A DNA stretch of 64,000 nt from Anaerococcus vaginalis ATCC 51170 (GTDB lineage: Bacteria > Bacillota > Clostridia > Tissierellales > Peptoniphilaceae): NCBI RefSeq assembly GCF_000163295.1, contig NZ_GG700527.1:1190939-1254938 (forward strand), in the 5' to 3' direction. The notes beneath the pieces are model-generated. The model saw only the letters and a list, made by a program, of their open reading frames with translations. It ran no database searches and was not told the origin of the DNA. A program made the translations under genes and the position numbers. Of this stretch, positions 1 through 9,100 are shown piece after piece. How positions within the stretch are numbered: the first letter of the stretch is position 1; every line of letters begins with the position of its first letter.

Positions 1-14
1 ATTTGTTTAATTTA

Positions 15-389
15 TTAGATTTCTGCTATTGCTTCGATTTCTAATAATCCATTTTTTGGAAGTTTTCCAACTTCTACGCAGCTTCTTGCTGGTTTGTGAT
101 CTCCAAAAAATTCTGCATAAGCTTCGTTTACTGCTGCAAAGTCGTTTACGTCATCTAAGAAAATATTTACTTTTACTATTTTTTCTACTGATGAGCCACC
201 TGCTTCTACGATAGCTTTTACATTTTCTAATGATTGTCTTGTTGCTTTTTTAACGTCATCTGAAATTAATTCACCTGTTTCTGGAACTAATGGTAGTTGT
301 CCTGATGAATATACAAATCCGTTTGATACTATTCCTTGTGAATATGCTCCTACTGCACCTGGTGCATTTTTTGTTTCTATTATTTTCAT
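15..389 (-). CDS. ridA: RidA family enamine/imine deaminase
   Basis: 124-aa protein of the YjgF/YER057c/UK114 (RidA) family, full length for the group. The sequence shows the N-terminal NAPGAVGAYSQG segment, the SSGQLP strand and the C-terminal RSCVEVGKLPKNGLLEIEAIA block, which carries the Arg that binds substrate carboxylates and the closing Glu. Family members hydrolyse reactive enamine/imine intermediates released by PLP enzymes such as threonine dehydratase, in the cytosol as a trimer. The ATG follows ATAGGAGGAAATT, a strong ribosome-binding site. It is transcribed alone, after the terminator of the upstream pheS-TPR operon. A cre-like box lies at 405-420. Confidence 0.93.
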   Translation of the reverse strand: MKIIETKNAPGAVGAYSQGIVSNGFVYSSGQLPLVPETGELISDDVKKATRQSLENVKAIVEAGGSSVEKIVKVNIFLDDVNDFAAVNEAYAEFFGDHKPARSCVEVGKLPKNGLLEIEAIAEI

Positions 390-404
390 AATTTCCTCCT
401 ATTT

Positions 405-420
405 AAGTAAACGTTATTCA
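405..420. promoter_or_regulatory. cre-like box upstream of ridA
   Basis: AAGTAAACGTTATTCA resembles the CcpA cre consensus WTGNAARCGNWWWCAW around its central ACG core, with three mismatches. It lies between the ridA ribosome-binding site and an upstream TATAAT-like box. This is a weak match and only suggestive. Confidence 0.25.
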
Positions 421-466
421 TTATAAACATACTTTTTTTCTATTTTTATTCAACTGCAATAAAAAA

Positions 467-490
467 AATCTCAAAATTTAATTTGAGATT
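467..490 (-). terminator. Intrinsic terminator of the pheS-to-TPR operon
   Basis: On the minus strand AATCTCAAA pairs with TTTGAGATT across a short loop and is followed by eight T. It overlaps the stop codon of the TPR gene and closes the long operon before ridA. Confidence 0.8.
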
Positions 491-1589
491 AATTTATTTT
501 ATATTGTTCTTTAATTATTTGTAAGTTTGTTGATAATTCGTCGCTAAGGTCGTCATAGCTTTCTAAATTTTCTATATCTTCTTTGGCTTTGTTGATATTA
601 TTTAGTGATAAATTTATTTGCAACCTATTGTAGATCATTCTAGGATCTTCTGGGTATTTTTTTAATCCTTGATTTATTATTTCTATTGCATCTATTGGTT
701 TTTCTGTTGCGTATAAGCTTATTGAGTAATCGTTATAAAGCTCTCTAAATTCTCCACCTTTTTCTAGAGCATTTTCAAAGGCTAGGATGGAATTTTCGTA
801 TTGTCCTATATTTTGATAGGCCACTCCTAAATAATAATAAGCGTCTGCTCTTTTTGTTTTTGATAAAAGCCTTGTTAGAATTTGTATTGCTTTGTCGAAG
901 TTTCCTTTTCCTATATAATATAGCCCTTCTTCAATTTCTGCATTGTCAAAAATCATTTTGATTTTATCTCTTATTTCGTTTTGGGCTTCTATGTCTTTTG
1001 TTCTTTGTAGAGCATTTTCATAATAGGATCTTGCTTTTATATATTCTCCAAGATTTGCGTATATATTTCCTAATTCATAATATGAAAGTGGAAAGTTCTC
1101 GTCTTGGCTTATTATATCTTGCAAAATTCTAAGGGATTCTTTTATAAATTCGTCCTTATATTCTGTATCTTCGTAGGCTTTTGGCCACAAAATTCTTGCA
1201 TAATTATAGGCGTTATATTTATCAAAAGGATTTATTATATAGGCTCCTCTCAATAAAAGCAAGGATTTTTCTGTTTTGTTTTCCAAATTTTTTAGGGCCT
1301 TTTGTGTGGCGTAGGCTCCTATATTTTTTATATAATTTTCTATAATTTTTATATAGGTATCTTTGTATTTGAAATCCTTATCTATGGCAAGGTTCATTAT
1401 TAATCCATCTAAAATAACATCTAAATTTATTTTATTTTCAAATTCTCCATTTATCACATTTTCTGATAAGTCTTGTGTGTAAAGAGCTAGTGGAGTTTTG
1501 TTTAATAAATCGTATGATGATTCTTTTTTTAGGTCAATATATCCAAGCTTATCTGTAAAATTCAAAAAATATTGGTCAATTTTTGCCAT
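489..1589 (-). CDS. Tetratricopeptide repeat protein
   Basis: 366-aa soluble protein without signal peptide or membrane segment. From about residue 155 to the end it contains successive TPR-like helix pairs (LSYYELGNIYANLGEYIKAR, AYYYLGVAYQNIGQYENSI, with the W/L-G-Y/F-A-P pattern). The N-terminal 130 residues are helical but match nothing I recognise. TPR proteins are scaffolds; no catalytic motif is visible and the partner is unknown. It is the last gene of the pheS operon, one base after the membrane-protein gene, so the two may act together (inference). Confidence 0.75.
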   Translation of the reverse strand: MAKIDQYFLNFTDKLGYIDLKKESSYDLLNKTPLALYTQDLSENVINGEFENKINLDVILDGLIMNLAIDKDFKYKDTYIKIIENYIKNIGAYATQKALKNLENKTEKSLLLLRGAYIINPFDKYNAYNYARILWPKAYEDTEYKDEFIKESLRILQDIISQDENFPLSYYELGNIYANLGEYIKARSYYENALQRTKDIEAQNEIRDKIKMIFDNAEIEEGLYYIGKGNFDKAIQILTRLLSKTKRADAYYYLGVAYQNIGQYENSILAFENALEKGGEFRELYNDYSISLYATEKPIDAIEIINQGLKKYPEDPRMIYNRLQINLSLNNINKAKEDIENLESYDDLSDELSTNLQIIKEQYKIN

Positions 1590-1590
1590 C

Positions 1591-2292
1591 TTATCCTCTC
1601 ATAAATTTTCTTTGTCTGTAGGAATGATTTGATAATGTTTTGAATAAATGTCCTTTAAATAATAAAGATATTGTATCCCAAAGGGCAAGCAATATTACAT
1701 ATATAAATTCATTTGCAAATGCTGATGTGTTTACTACAATCTTATTTATCAAAAATGAATCTATCAAAATAAATATTAGGGCATAAATTCCCCAAACAAA
1801 AAAATTGTTTTTTACAAAATTAAATGAGTCTATAAGTATACTAAATCCATAAACGCTATCTATATAGACAAGCTCTATTACAGCCGATGTGAATAATTTA
1901 AATAAAATTTTAAGCAAATTAGAAATTGCAGGATCAAGTCCGCTCAATAAATTATCAAATATAAGCTCAATTATATAAATTGAAAACATTGCTGCCATTA
2001 TTAAATAGAAAAAATTCGATATGGAATTTTCTATTGATTTTTTGCCTGTATTATTGTAAAGAACAATTGATCTTAAAGCTTGAGCAACAAAACACAAAAT
2101 TAATATTTCTATAAAATAATTTATTAATGATGATAGGTATGAAGAGTTTAAAATTGATAAACCCTTCATGCCTTCAAATATCGACCTAACTACCAAAGAT
2201 ATGAAAAGAATATAGGATTTTTTTATTTTTTTTACACTTTCTGAAAATGCGTATTTAGAACATTCTAAAAAATCTATAATTCTTTCACTCAT
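1591..2292 (-). CDS. Hypothetical multipass membrane protein
   Basis: 233-aa hydrophobic protein with about five predicted membrane segments (around residues 25-45, 58-80, 90-115, 120-150, 165-215) and a basic C-terminus (SYRQRKFMRG). I recognise no family. Its ATG overlaps the argS stop (TAATG), so it is translationally coupled to argS, and it is followed one base later by the TPR gene. It is probably a lineage-specific membrane protein carried by the housekeeping operon. Confidence 0.6.
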   Translation of the reverse strand: MSERIIDFLECSKYAFSESVKKIKKSYILFISLVVRSIFEGMKGLSILNSSYLSSLINYFIEILILCFVAQALRSIVLYNNTGKKSIENSISNFFYLIMAAMFSIYIIELIFDNLLSGLDPAISNLLKILFKLFTSAVIELVYIDSVYGFSILIDSFNFVKNNFFVWGIYALIFILIDSFLINKIVVNTSAFANEFIYVILLALWDTISLLFKGHLFKTLSNHSYRQRKFMRG

Positions 2293-3992
2293 TACATTTG
2301 TTCCACTGTTTTGATTCCTAATATTCCTAAACCATTTTTAATTACTATTGATGTAGCTTTAGTTAGGGCAAGTCTTTCTTCTTTTAATTTTTCATCATCT
2401 ACCAAGATTTGTGTAGAATTGTAAAATTTATTGAATTTTTGAGCAATTTCCATTACTTTTCTTGCAACTACTGATGGTTCAAGTCTATTTTTAGCAAGTA
2501 TTATTGCATCTTGGAAACTTTCTAATGCTTTAATCAAACTGTATTCTTCATCTGTATTTAATTTTTCAAAATTCATTTGTCCAAATTCTTCTTTTCCAGC
2601 TTTTCTTAATACAGATTTTGCTCTTGCGTAAGTGTAGTGTACGTATGGGCCTGTTTCTCCTTCGAAGTTTAATAATTCATCCCAATCAAACACATAATCT
2701 TTGATTCTTGAATTGTATAATTCTTGGAATTTAACTGCACCAATACCTACAATTTTTGCTGCCTCATCAAGATTTTCAATTTGGTTATCTCTATCTTTCA
2801 TTATTGAATATGTTTTTTCGATTGTTTTATTTAAAACATCTTCTAAGAAAACAACGTGGCCTTTTCTTGTAGAAAGAACTTGGTCTTTTAGTGAAACCAT
2901 ACCAAATTGTACGTGTAAAACTTCTTCGCTTACATCTTCGTGTCCCATTAAGTATAAAATTTTCTTTAATTGTTGGAAATGTAATTTTTGTTGGCTTCCT
3001 ACAATATATATATTTTTATCTAGTCCGTAAGTTCTATGTCTATAAAGTGCTGTAGCAACGTCTCTTGTAATATATGCTGATGAACCATTTGATTTAATTA
3101 ACATTGATGGTGGCAAATTAAATTCACTCAAATCTACAATGTAAGCTCCATCAGATTCTACTAAAAGATTTTTTTCTTTTAATTCTTCAAGGGCTGCTGG
3201 CATCCATTGTGAATGGTAACTTTCTCCGTGATAATTATCATATTTTATATCAAGCATTCCATAAACTCTATCAAATTCTCTCAAAGATAAGTCTTTAAAC
3301 CATTGCCATAATCTCATAGCTTCTTCTTCGCCATCTTCAAGATTTTTAAATTCTTGTCTAGCTTTTTCTTGATATTCTTCGTTATCTTCTTCTTCTTTTG
3401 TATATCTTACATATAAATTTAAAAGTTCATTGATAGGGTCTTTATCGATTGCTTCTTTATCTCCCCAAAGTTTGTAAGCTGCAATCATTACACCAAATTG
3501 TGTACCATAATCTCCAATATAGTTAGAAGCTGTTACATTATATCCAAGATATTCATAAATATTTCTAATAACATCTCCAATTACTGTTGATCTAATGTGG
3601 CCAATATGGAAAGGCTTAGCGATATTTACAGATGAGAACTCAACAAGTTCGTTGATTCCCTTACCCATATCACTTTTACCATAATCGTCTTCTTTTTCTA
3701 TAACTTCATTAATTACATCATTTGTTACTTTTTGTCTATCTAGATAAAAGTTTACATAAGCATTTTCATTTACAATTTTTTCAACGCCATCAATTTCCAA
3801 ACTACTTGCAACTTCTTCTGCAATAAGTTTAGGATTTTTTCTCATAGTTTTTGCCAATGTAAAGCAAGGGAAAGCAAAATCTCCCATATTTTCTTGAGGT
3901 GGAATTTCAATTAAATCATAAATTTCTTTGTAACCCAATCCTAGTTCTTTTTCTTCTAATTTTTTAGCTATAATTTCTTTAAAATCTTTCAT
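2292..3992 (-). CDS. argS: Arginyl-tRNA synthetase
   Basis: 566-aa class I synthetase that charges tRNA-Arg with arginine using ATP. An N-terminal Arg-tRNA-synthetase domain (1-85) precedes the catalytic Rossmann core with the HIGH signature in AKPFHIGHIRSTVIGD. The KMSKS-loop equivalent is VLSTRKGHVV, followed by the DALR anticodon-binding domain ending in LGIKTVEQM. Length is normal for bacterial ArgS. It starts 14 bases after mutS2 and overlaps the next membrane-protein gene. It lacks its own T-box and seems to be transcribed from the pheS promoter region, while an arginine-type T-box sits alone at 48.6 kb. Confidence 0.97.
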   Translation of the reverse strand: MKDFKEIIAKKLEEKELGLGYKEIYDLIEIPPQENMGDFAFPCFTLAKTMRKNPKLIAEEVASSLEIDGVEKIVNENAYVNFYLDRQKVTNDVINEVIEKEDDYGKSDMGKGINELVEFSSVNIAKPFHIGHIRSTVIGDVIRNIYEYLGYNVTASNYIGDYGTQFGVMIAAYKLWGDKEAIDKDPINELLNLYVRYTKEEEDNEEYQEKARQEFKNLEDGEEEAMRLWQWFKDLSLREFDRVYGMLDIKYDNYHGESYHSQWMPAALEELKEKNLLVESDGAYIVDLSEFNLPPSMLIKSNGSSAYITRDVATALYRHRTYGLDKNIYIVGSQQKLHFQQLKKILYLMGHEDVSEEVLHVQFGMVSLKDQVLSTRKGHVVFLEDVLNKTIEKTYSIMKDRDNQIENLDEAAKIVGIGAVKFQELYNSRIKDYVFDWDELLNFEGETGPYVHYTYARAKSVLRKAGKEEFGQMNFEKLNTDEEYSLIKALESFQDAIILAKNRLEPSVVARKVMEIAQKFNKFYNSTQILVDDEKLKEERLALTKATSIVIKNGLGILGIKTVEQM

Positions 3993-4006
3993 ATTCCCTC
4001 CAAGTC

Positions 4007-6352
4007 CTATTTGAATTTTACAATTGTTACTCCGTATCCACCTTCTTTTTCATTTCCAGGTCTATAGGAGTCGATCATCTTATTATTTTTTAAATAATCA
4101 TTTATACCATTTCTCAAAGCACCAGTTCCCTTGCCGTGGATTATTTTTGCTTGGTCAAGTCCTGAGAGCATAGCATCATCTAGGTATTTGTCAAAATTTC
4201 TCAAAGCCTCGTCATATCTTTGACCCCTCAAATCAAGAGTTGGAGAAATGTGCATGGCTTTTTTTGCCTTATAAATTCTGTTAGTATTTTCTTTAGTCTT
4301 ATTATTTGACTTTATTTTGGTAACATTTTTAATATTGGAATCCATTTTCAAAATACCCATTTGTACTTTTATATTACCCTTTTCGTCGGGATTTTCAATT
4401 ACTTGAGCCTTTTCATTTAATCCTTCAATTAAAACTACATCTCCAACTTTTAAATTTTGTGGAGCGTTTTTGCTTATTTTTTCTTTAAATACTTCTTCTT
4501 GCCTGTCAATTTTTGAATCTTTATATTTATTTCTAATATCATTTAAAGACCTATCAATATCAGAAGTATTTCCATTTTTTGATTTTTTTGCAATTTTTAG
4601 CATATCTTGGCTTGCTTTATTTGCTTCTTCTAAAATTTTATTTGCCTTATCTTCTGCCTTTTCAATAATTTCTTTTTCTTGTTTTTTAATATTTTCAGAC
4701 AAAGCCAAAAGATCATTTCTTGCTTTTTTGATTTTTTTCTTGTAATCTTCTATCTCTTGATTTTTTATTTCCATTTCTTTTTTATTTTGATCAAGCTGTT
4801 CAAGAATTGTATTGAAATTTTTATTATCATCTGAAAGAATTGATTTTGCATTTGCTAATATTTTTTTATCTAAGCCAAGTCTTTTTGAAATTTCAAAAGC
4901 ATTTGATTTTCCTGGAGTTCCTATAATTAATTTGTAGGTTGGCGATAAGCTTTCAACATCAAACTCCACACTTGCATTCATTACTCCTTCTTTTTCCAAA
5001 GCATAATATTTTAATTCAGAATAATGAGTTGTTGCAAAAGTCATTACATTTTTATTTTTCAAAAATTCCAAAATAGAAATAGCAAGGGCAGCTCCTTCTG
5101 TTGGATCTGTACCACTTCCAACTTCATCTAATAAAACCAAAGAATTTTCGCTGACATTTTCGGTGATTTTTACAATATTTGTAAGTGATGCCGAAAAAGT
5201 TGAAAGGCTCATTTCAATTGATTGGGTATCGCCAATATCCAAAAATATATCATCAAAAACATTTACCACACTATCTTCATCACATGGAATATAAAATCCT
5301 GCTTGAGCCATTAAAGAAACAAGACCAACAGTTTTAAGTGATACAGTTTTTCCTCCTGTATTTGGTCCTGTAATTATTAATGTCTTGTATCCATCTCCAA
5401 TTTTCACATCAATTGGAACAACATTTCCTTTCAAAAGTGGATGGCGGGCTGACTTTAAATTTATGATTTTTTTATCTGTAAGTTTTGGCATGGTGTATTC
5501 GTGTGCCAAAAAATATTTAACCTTTGCTTGTAAAAAATCTATTCTTTGAATTAATTTTTGGTTTTCTAAAATTTCTTGGTCAAAGCCCTCTACAAATCTT
5601 GAAAGCCTATCCAAAATTCTTCTAATCTCATCGCTTTCTTCTATTTGTAAATTTGAAAGGTCATTGTTTAATTCAACGATAGCATTTGGTTCAATAAAAA
5701 GTGTATTTCCTGATTGGGACCTATCGTGGATTATTCCATTTAAAACTGATTTTTTATTTGTTTTTACTGGAAGAACATATCTTCCATCCCTAATTGAAAC
5801 AACCTTGTCTTGGAGAGATTCGTCAAATTTTGGAGATGAAATATAAAAGGATAATTTATTTTTAATTTCAGCTTCTTTTTTGCCTATTTTTTTTCTAATA
5901 GACCTTAAATTTGCTGAGGCATTATCTGCTATTTCATCTTCTGAAATAATTGACCTTTCGATTTCATCTTTTATAAAATCATTTACTGAAATCCTATCAA
6001 ACAAATCTTTTATGTAAGGATTTTCAATATTTTCTCCATATTCTTTTAAATAATTGCTTACTCTGAGTAAGTCCAAAACTTTTAAAAGCTCAAAGGGTTC
6101 TAGTATTCCTTTTTTCCTTACATATTCAATAATTTCTTTTAAATCGAAAAGTCCAAAAATATCAATATTTCCATTTTCTACAATGACCTCTTCCATGGCT
6201 TTTGTTTTATCAAGTTCGTCTTTTATTTCTTTTATATTATTTTTAGGTTTTATTTTTGAAATTTCTTTTTTAACAAGTTCACTTCTTGCATAAGTTTTAA
6301 GTTTTTCCAAAATTTTTCCAAACTCCAAAACTTCTAAGGTTTTTTCCTGCAT
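4007..6352 (-). CDS. mutS2: Endonuclease MutS2
   Basis: 781-aa MutS2. A core/clamp region (1-290) is followed by the MutS ATPase with Walker A GPNTGGKT and Walker B LVLLDEVGSGTDPTEG, a long coiled-coil segment (about 510-640), and a C-terminal Smr nuclease domain with LDLRGQRYDEAL and HGKGTGALR. It lacks the mismatch-binding domain of MutS1. Family members act in suppression of recombination and in rescue of collided ribosomes. Its ATG overlaps the stop of the U32 gene (TAATG), so the two are coupled. Confidence 0.96.
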   Translation of the reverse strand: MQEKTLEVLEFGKILEKLKTYARSELVKKEISKIKPKNNIKEIKDELDKTKAMEEVIVENGNIDIFGLFDLKEIIEYVRKKGILEPFELLKVLDLLRVSNYLKEYGENIENPYIKDLFDRISVNDFIKDEIERSIISEDEIADNASANLRSIRKKIGKKEAEIKNKLSFYISSPKFDESLQDKVVSIRDGRYVLPVKTNKKSVLNGIIHDRSQSGNTLFIEPNAIVELNNDLSNLQIEESDEIRRILDRLSRFVEGFDQEILENQKLIQRIDFLQAKVKYFLAHEYTMPKLTDKKIINLKSARHPLLKGNVVPIDVKIGDGYKTLIITGPNTGGKTVSLKTVGLVSLMAQAGFYIPCDEDSVVNVFDDIFLDIGDTQSIEMSLSTFSASLTNIVKITENVSENSLVLLDEVGSGTDPTEGAALAISILEFLKNKNVMTFATTHYSELKYYALEKEGVMNASVEFDVESLSPTYKLIIGTPGKSNAFEISKRLGLDKKILANAKSILSDDNKNFNTILEQLDQNKKEMEIKNQEIEDYKKKIKKARNDLLALSENIKKQEKEIIEKAEDKANKILEEANKASQDMLKIAKKSKNGNTSDIDRSLNDIRNKYKDSKIDRQEEVFKEKISKNAPQNLKVGDVVLIEGLNEKAQVIENPDEKGNIKVQMGILKMDSNIKNVTKIKSNNKTKENTNRIYKAKKAMHISPTLDLRGQRYDEALRNFDKYLDDAMLSGLDQAKIIHGKGTGALRNGINDYLKNNKMIDSYRPGNEKEGGYGVTIVKFK

Positions 6353-8568
6353 TAAATAACACCCCTGTCATATCCAAGATTGTTAATCTTATTTTTTCTT
6401 ATATTTTTTATATCCTTCTCATCTCTTACAAGATACAATAAAGATACTGATTTTTCAATTTTTTTAAGGTCAATGTTGGCACTTTCATTGGAATAAATTC
6501 TAGAAAGTCCATCCCTTCTTTTTATATCAAAAAGATTTCCGTCTTCATCTTTTATTTTTGAATCTGAAAATTTACAAGATTCACAGCCAACAAGCCCACA
6601 TTTTTTTATGGCAGAAAATGGACAATGACGCATATTCATAAGTTCAATTGGACCGTATGCCAAAATTTCTGTAGGATAAATTCTTGAATTTTTGTTTATA
6701 TTTTCAAAAGAATTTTCAACTGAAGATGAAATCATTGAAGAAAAATCACTATAAAAATCAAAAGCATAGGAATTAAAAACGTTGAGATATCTACCAATCC
6801 TGATTTCAAATCCATTTTTTATAAGTTCATCTTTTAGGACAAAATCTTTATAATTATTAAAAACTACTCCCTTAAAATTTTTCTCTTTTAAAAATGAAAT
6901 AAAATCAAGGTCATATTTTTTATCAGCATCCATAATATAAAAAATATTTAGCCCATCAAACTTTTTGTCGTATTTTCTCAAATAAATATTGTCAAAATCT
7001 TTTAATAAAGAAATATCTATATCATTTGACAAAAGTTCTATGTTTTTTTCTCTTTTAAAATTCTTTTTATCTTTTAATTTTCTTTTTTCAATTTTAACCG
7101 GATTATTTTTGTAAATGCCAAGTCTTTTTTCATTTAAAATTTCAACTGCTCTTCTTCTCATTGAATTTATATCTTTTTTTCTCAAAAATATATTTGAGTC
7201 GATATTTATTTCAACTTCATTAGCCTTATAAATTGTATTTCCAAGTTTTGTAAGATTTTCTGAAATATCTTTTTTCGTTAAAGAAATATTTTTTCCTTCT
7301 TCAACCAAATTTTCCCCTTCATAAGAAATTTTTGTATCTTTATATTTGAGGGTAATTTTGGGATTTTGTCCAATTTGCGCTTCAAATTTTATGTCCAAAG
7401 GCAAATTTTTGTAAAAATTTAGACCTTGGTCTAAATTGTCTCTTAATATTTTTGAAGAAAGAAGATAAATTTTAGAACCTAATTTTGCATCTTTAAAATC
7501 TTTTAATTCCAATTCTTGATTTTTTTTCAAATCCTCTGTCAAGGTCAAGGGAAGTTTTCTATTTTTTACAGTTGTAACTTGAAGAATTGATTCTTTTATC
7601 AAATTTGAATTTGATTTAAAAAATCTCTTACCATTTTTTTCATAAACTTCGCCAATTTCTCTGTGTTTATTTTCATTTTCAAGAGCAAGGTAGGAAGATT
7701 TTTGACCAAAAATAAATCCATTTGTGTAAGACCTATTTGAAATATCTCTTAATTGGTCCTTATCATAAGAGTTTTTCTCTAACTTTTGCCTATAATTTTT
7801 TACAGAATTATAAACATACTCATCAGTTTTCATACGTCCTTCAATTTTTAAGGAATCAACTCCAGCCTTTATCAAATCTTCAGTAAAATCTATGGTTGAT
7901 AAATCTTTCATTGAAAGATAGTAATCTTCTCCCAAAACTTTTCCGTCATTTATAAGCTGATATTTTTTTCTACAAATTCCTGCACACCTACCCCTGTTTG
8001 CGGATCTTTTTCCAAGATATGATGACATCAAACATTCTCCAGAAAAAGAAACGCAAAGAGATCCATGAACAAAAACTTCTGTATCAATATCTAGTTTGCA
8101 AATTTTTTCTATCTCATCAATTTCAGTTTCTCTTGCAACAACCACCCTGTCAAAACCAAGTTTTTTCGCAGCAAGAGCTCCATCGCAATCTTTTATTGCC
8201 ATTTGGGTTGAAGCGTGAAATTCTAATTTGTGCTTTGCATTTTCATTTATATCTTTAACCAAAGAATAAAGACCAATATCTTGGATCAAAATCGCATCAG
8301 CTCCGTATTCAAAAAGTTTTTCAATATAAAAAATCGCCTTATCAATTTCTTCATCTTTAATAAGAGTATTTATAGTTATAAAAACTTTCTTATCAAATAA
8401 ATGAACATAATCAATAACTTCTTCTATGTTTTCTAGGGAGAAATTTTTGGCGTAGGCTCTTGCCCCAAAATCGTCCAAGGCTAAATAAAAACTGCAAGCC
8501 CCTGCAGAAAGCCCAGCATATAGCATGGACATTTTTCCAACAGGAGCTAATATTTCAACTTCTCTCAT
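6352..8568 (-). CDS. U32 family peptidase / RlhA-like protein with DUF3656
   Basis: 738-aa protein beginning with the U32 TIM-barrel (VEILAPVGKMSMLYAGLSAGA; residues 1-290). It carries the signature EVFVHGSLCVSFSGECLMSSYLG region and the Cys set C-x(6)-C, GRCAGICRKKY, followed by the DUF3656-type domain and a C-terminal cysteine group (HCPFSAIKKCGLVGCESC). This architecture matches YhbU/RlhA-type proteins. RlhA acts in 23S rRNA C2501 hydroxylation, others are annotated collagenase-like; the conserved cysteines suggest Fe-S binding rather than simple proteolysis. It is coupled to zapA upstream and mutS2 downstream by TAATG overlaps, a common Firmicute arrangement. Confidence 0.88.
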   Translation of the reverse strand: MREVEILAPVGKMSMLYAGLSAGACSFYLALDDFGARAYAKNFSLENIEEVIDYVHLFDKKVFITINTLIKDEEIDKAIFYIEKLFEYGADAILIQDIGLYSLVKDINENAKHKLEFHASTQMAIKDCDGALAAKKLGFDRVVVARETEIDEIEKICKLDIDTEVFVHGSLCVSFSGECLMSSYLGKRSANRGRCAGICRKKYQLINDGKVLGEDYYLSMKDLSTIDFTEDLIKAGVDSLKIEGRMKTDEYVYNSVKNYRQKLEKNSYDKDQLRDISNRSYTNGFIFGQKSSYLALENENKHREIGEVYEKNGKRFFKSNSNLIKESILQVTTVKNRKLPLTLTEDLKKNQELELKDFKDAKLGSKIYLLSSKILRDNLDQGLNFYKNLPLDIKFEAQIGQNPKITLKYKDTKISYEGENLVEEGKNISLTKKDISENLTKLGNTIYKANEVEINIDSNIFLRKKDINSMRRRAVEILNEKRLGIYKNNPVKIEKRKLKDKKNFKREKNIELLSNDIDISLLKDFDNIYLRKYDKKFDGLNIFYIMDADKKYDLDFISFLKEKNFKGVVFNNYKDFVLKDELIKNGFEIRIGRYLNVFNSYAFDFYSDFSSMISSSVENSFENINKNSRIYPTEILAYGPIELMNMRHCPFSAIKKCGLVGCESCKFSDSKIKDEDGNLFDIKRRDGLSRIYSNESANIDLKKIEKSVSLLYLVRDEKDIKNIRKNKINNLGYDRGVI

Positions 8569-9092
8569 TATAAATCTCTTTTCAAATCTTCATTTTCTTT
8601 TTGTAAATCTAAATTTTCTTCTTGCAAAGAAATAAGATTTTCTCTTAATTTTTGAAGATTTTCATCTTTGGATTTATTTATTTTATTTTTTTTGTCAATT
8701 TCATCATTTAGCCTATTGATTGTAGAATTTAATTCATCAATTTTTTTCATAGATTCCATAAAATCTTTTTTGGATTTTTCAAAATCATCTTTTATAAGTT
8801 GATTTTCTTCTTCCAAATCTTCATAGGCTTCTTTTATTTTTGGATAATTTTCGATTGGCTCTTCGGCTTCTTTTCTTAAATTTTTGTGCTTTATCAAAAG
8901 TTTATACATTTCATCAGCAATATTTAAAGATGCCAAAACCAATTGATTTTCACGAGTTAGCTTGTCATTGTCGATTTCTCTTATTTTTTTGTCGACATAA
9001 GCTGCTATTTGTTCAATTTGATTTTCATCTTGATCACTTATCAAAGTGTAGTCCATGCCAGCAATATTAACAACAATTTTATTATCTGCCAC
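8568..9092 (-). CDS. zapA: Cell division protein ZapA
   Basis: 174-aa protein. The N-terminal ZapA domain (NKIVVNIAGMDYTLISDQDENQIEQIAAYVDKKIREID, continuing with LVLASLNIADEMYKL) is followed by a long extra coiled coil (about residues 85-174, rich in EELKENLISLQEE-like heptads). ZapA binds FtsZ and bundles protofilaments at the division ring. Typical ZapA proteins are about 85-110 aa, so the coiled-coil extension is larger than usual. It lies 8 bases after pheT and overlaps the U32 gene. Confidence 0.88.
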   Translation of the reverse strand: MADNKIVVNIAGMDYTLISDQDENQIEQIAAYVDKKIREIDNDKLTRENQLVLASLNIADEMYKLLIKHKNLRKEAEEPIENYPKIKEAYEDLEEENQLIKDDFEKSKKDFMESMKKIDELNSTINRLNDEIDKKNKINKSKDENLQKLRENLISLQEENLDLQKENEDLKRDL

Positions 9093-9100
9093 TTTAACTC

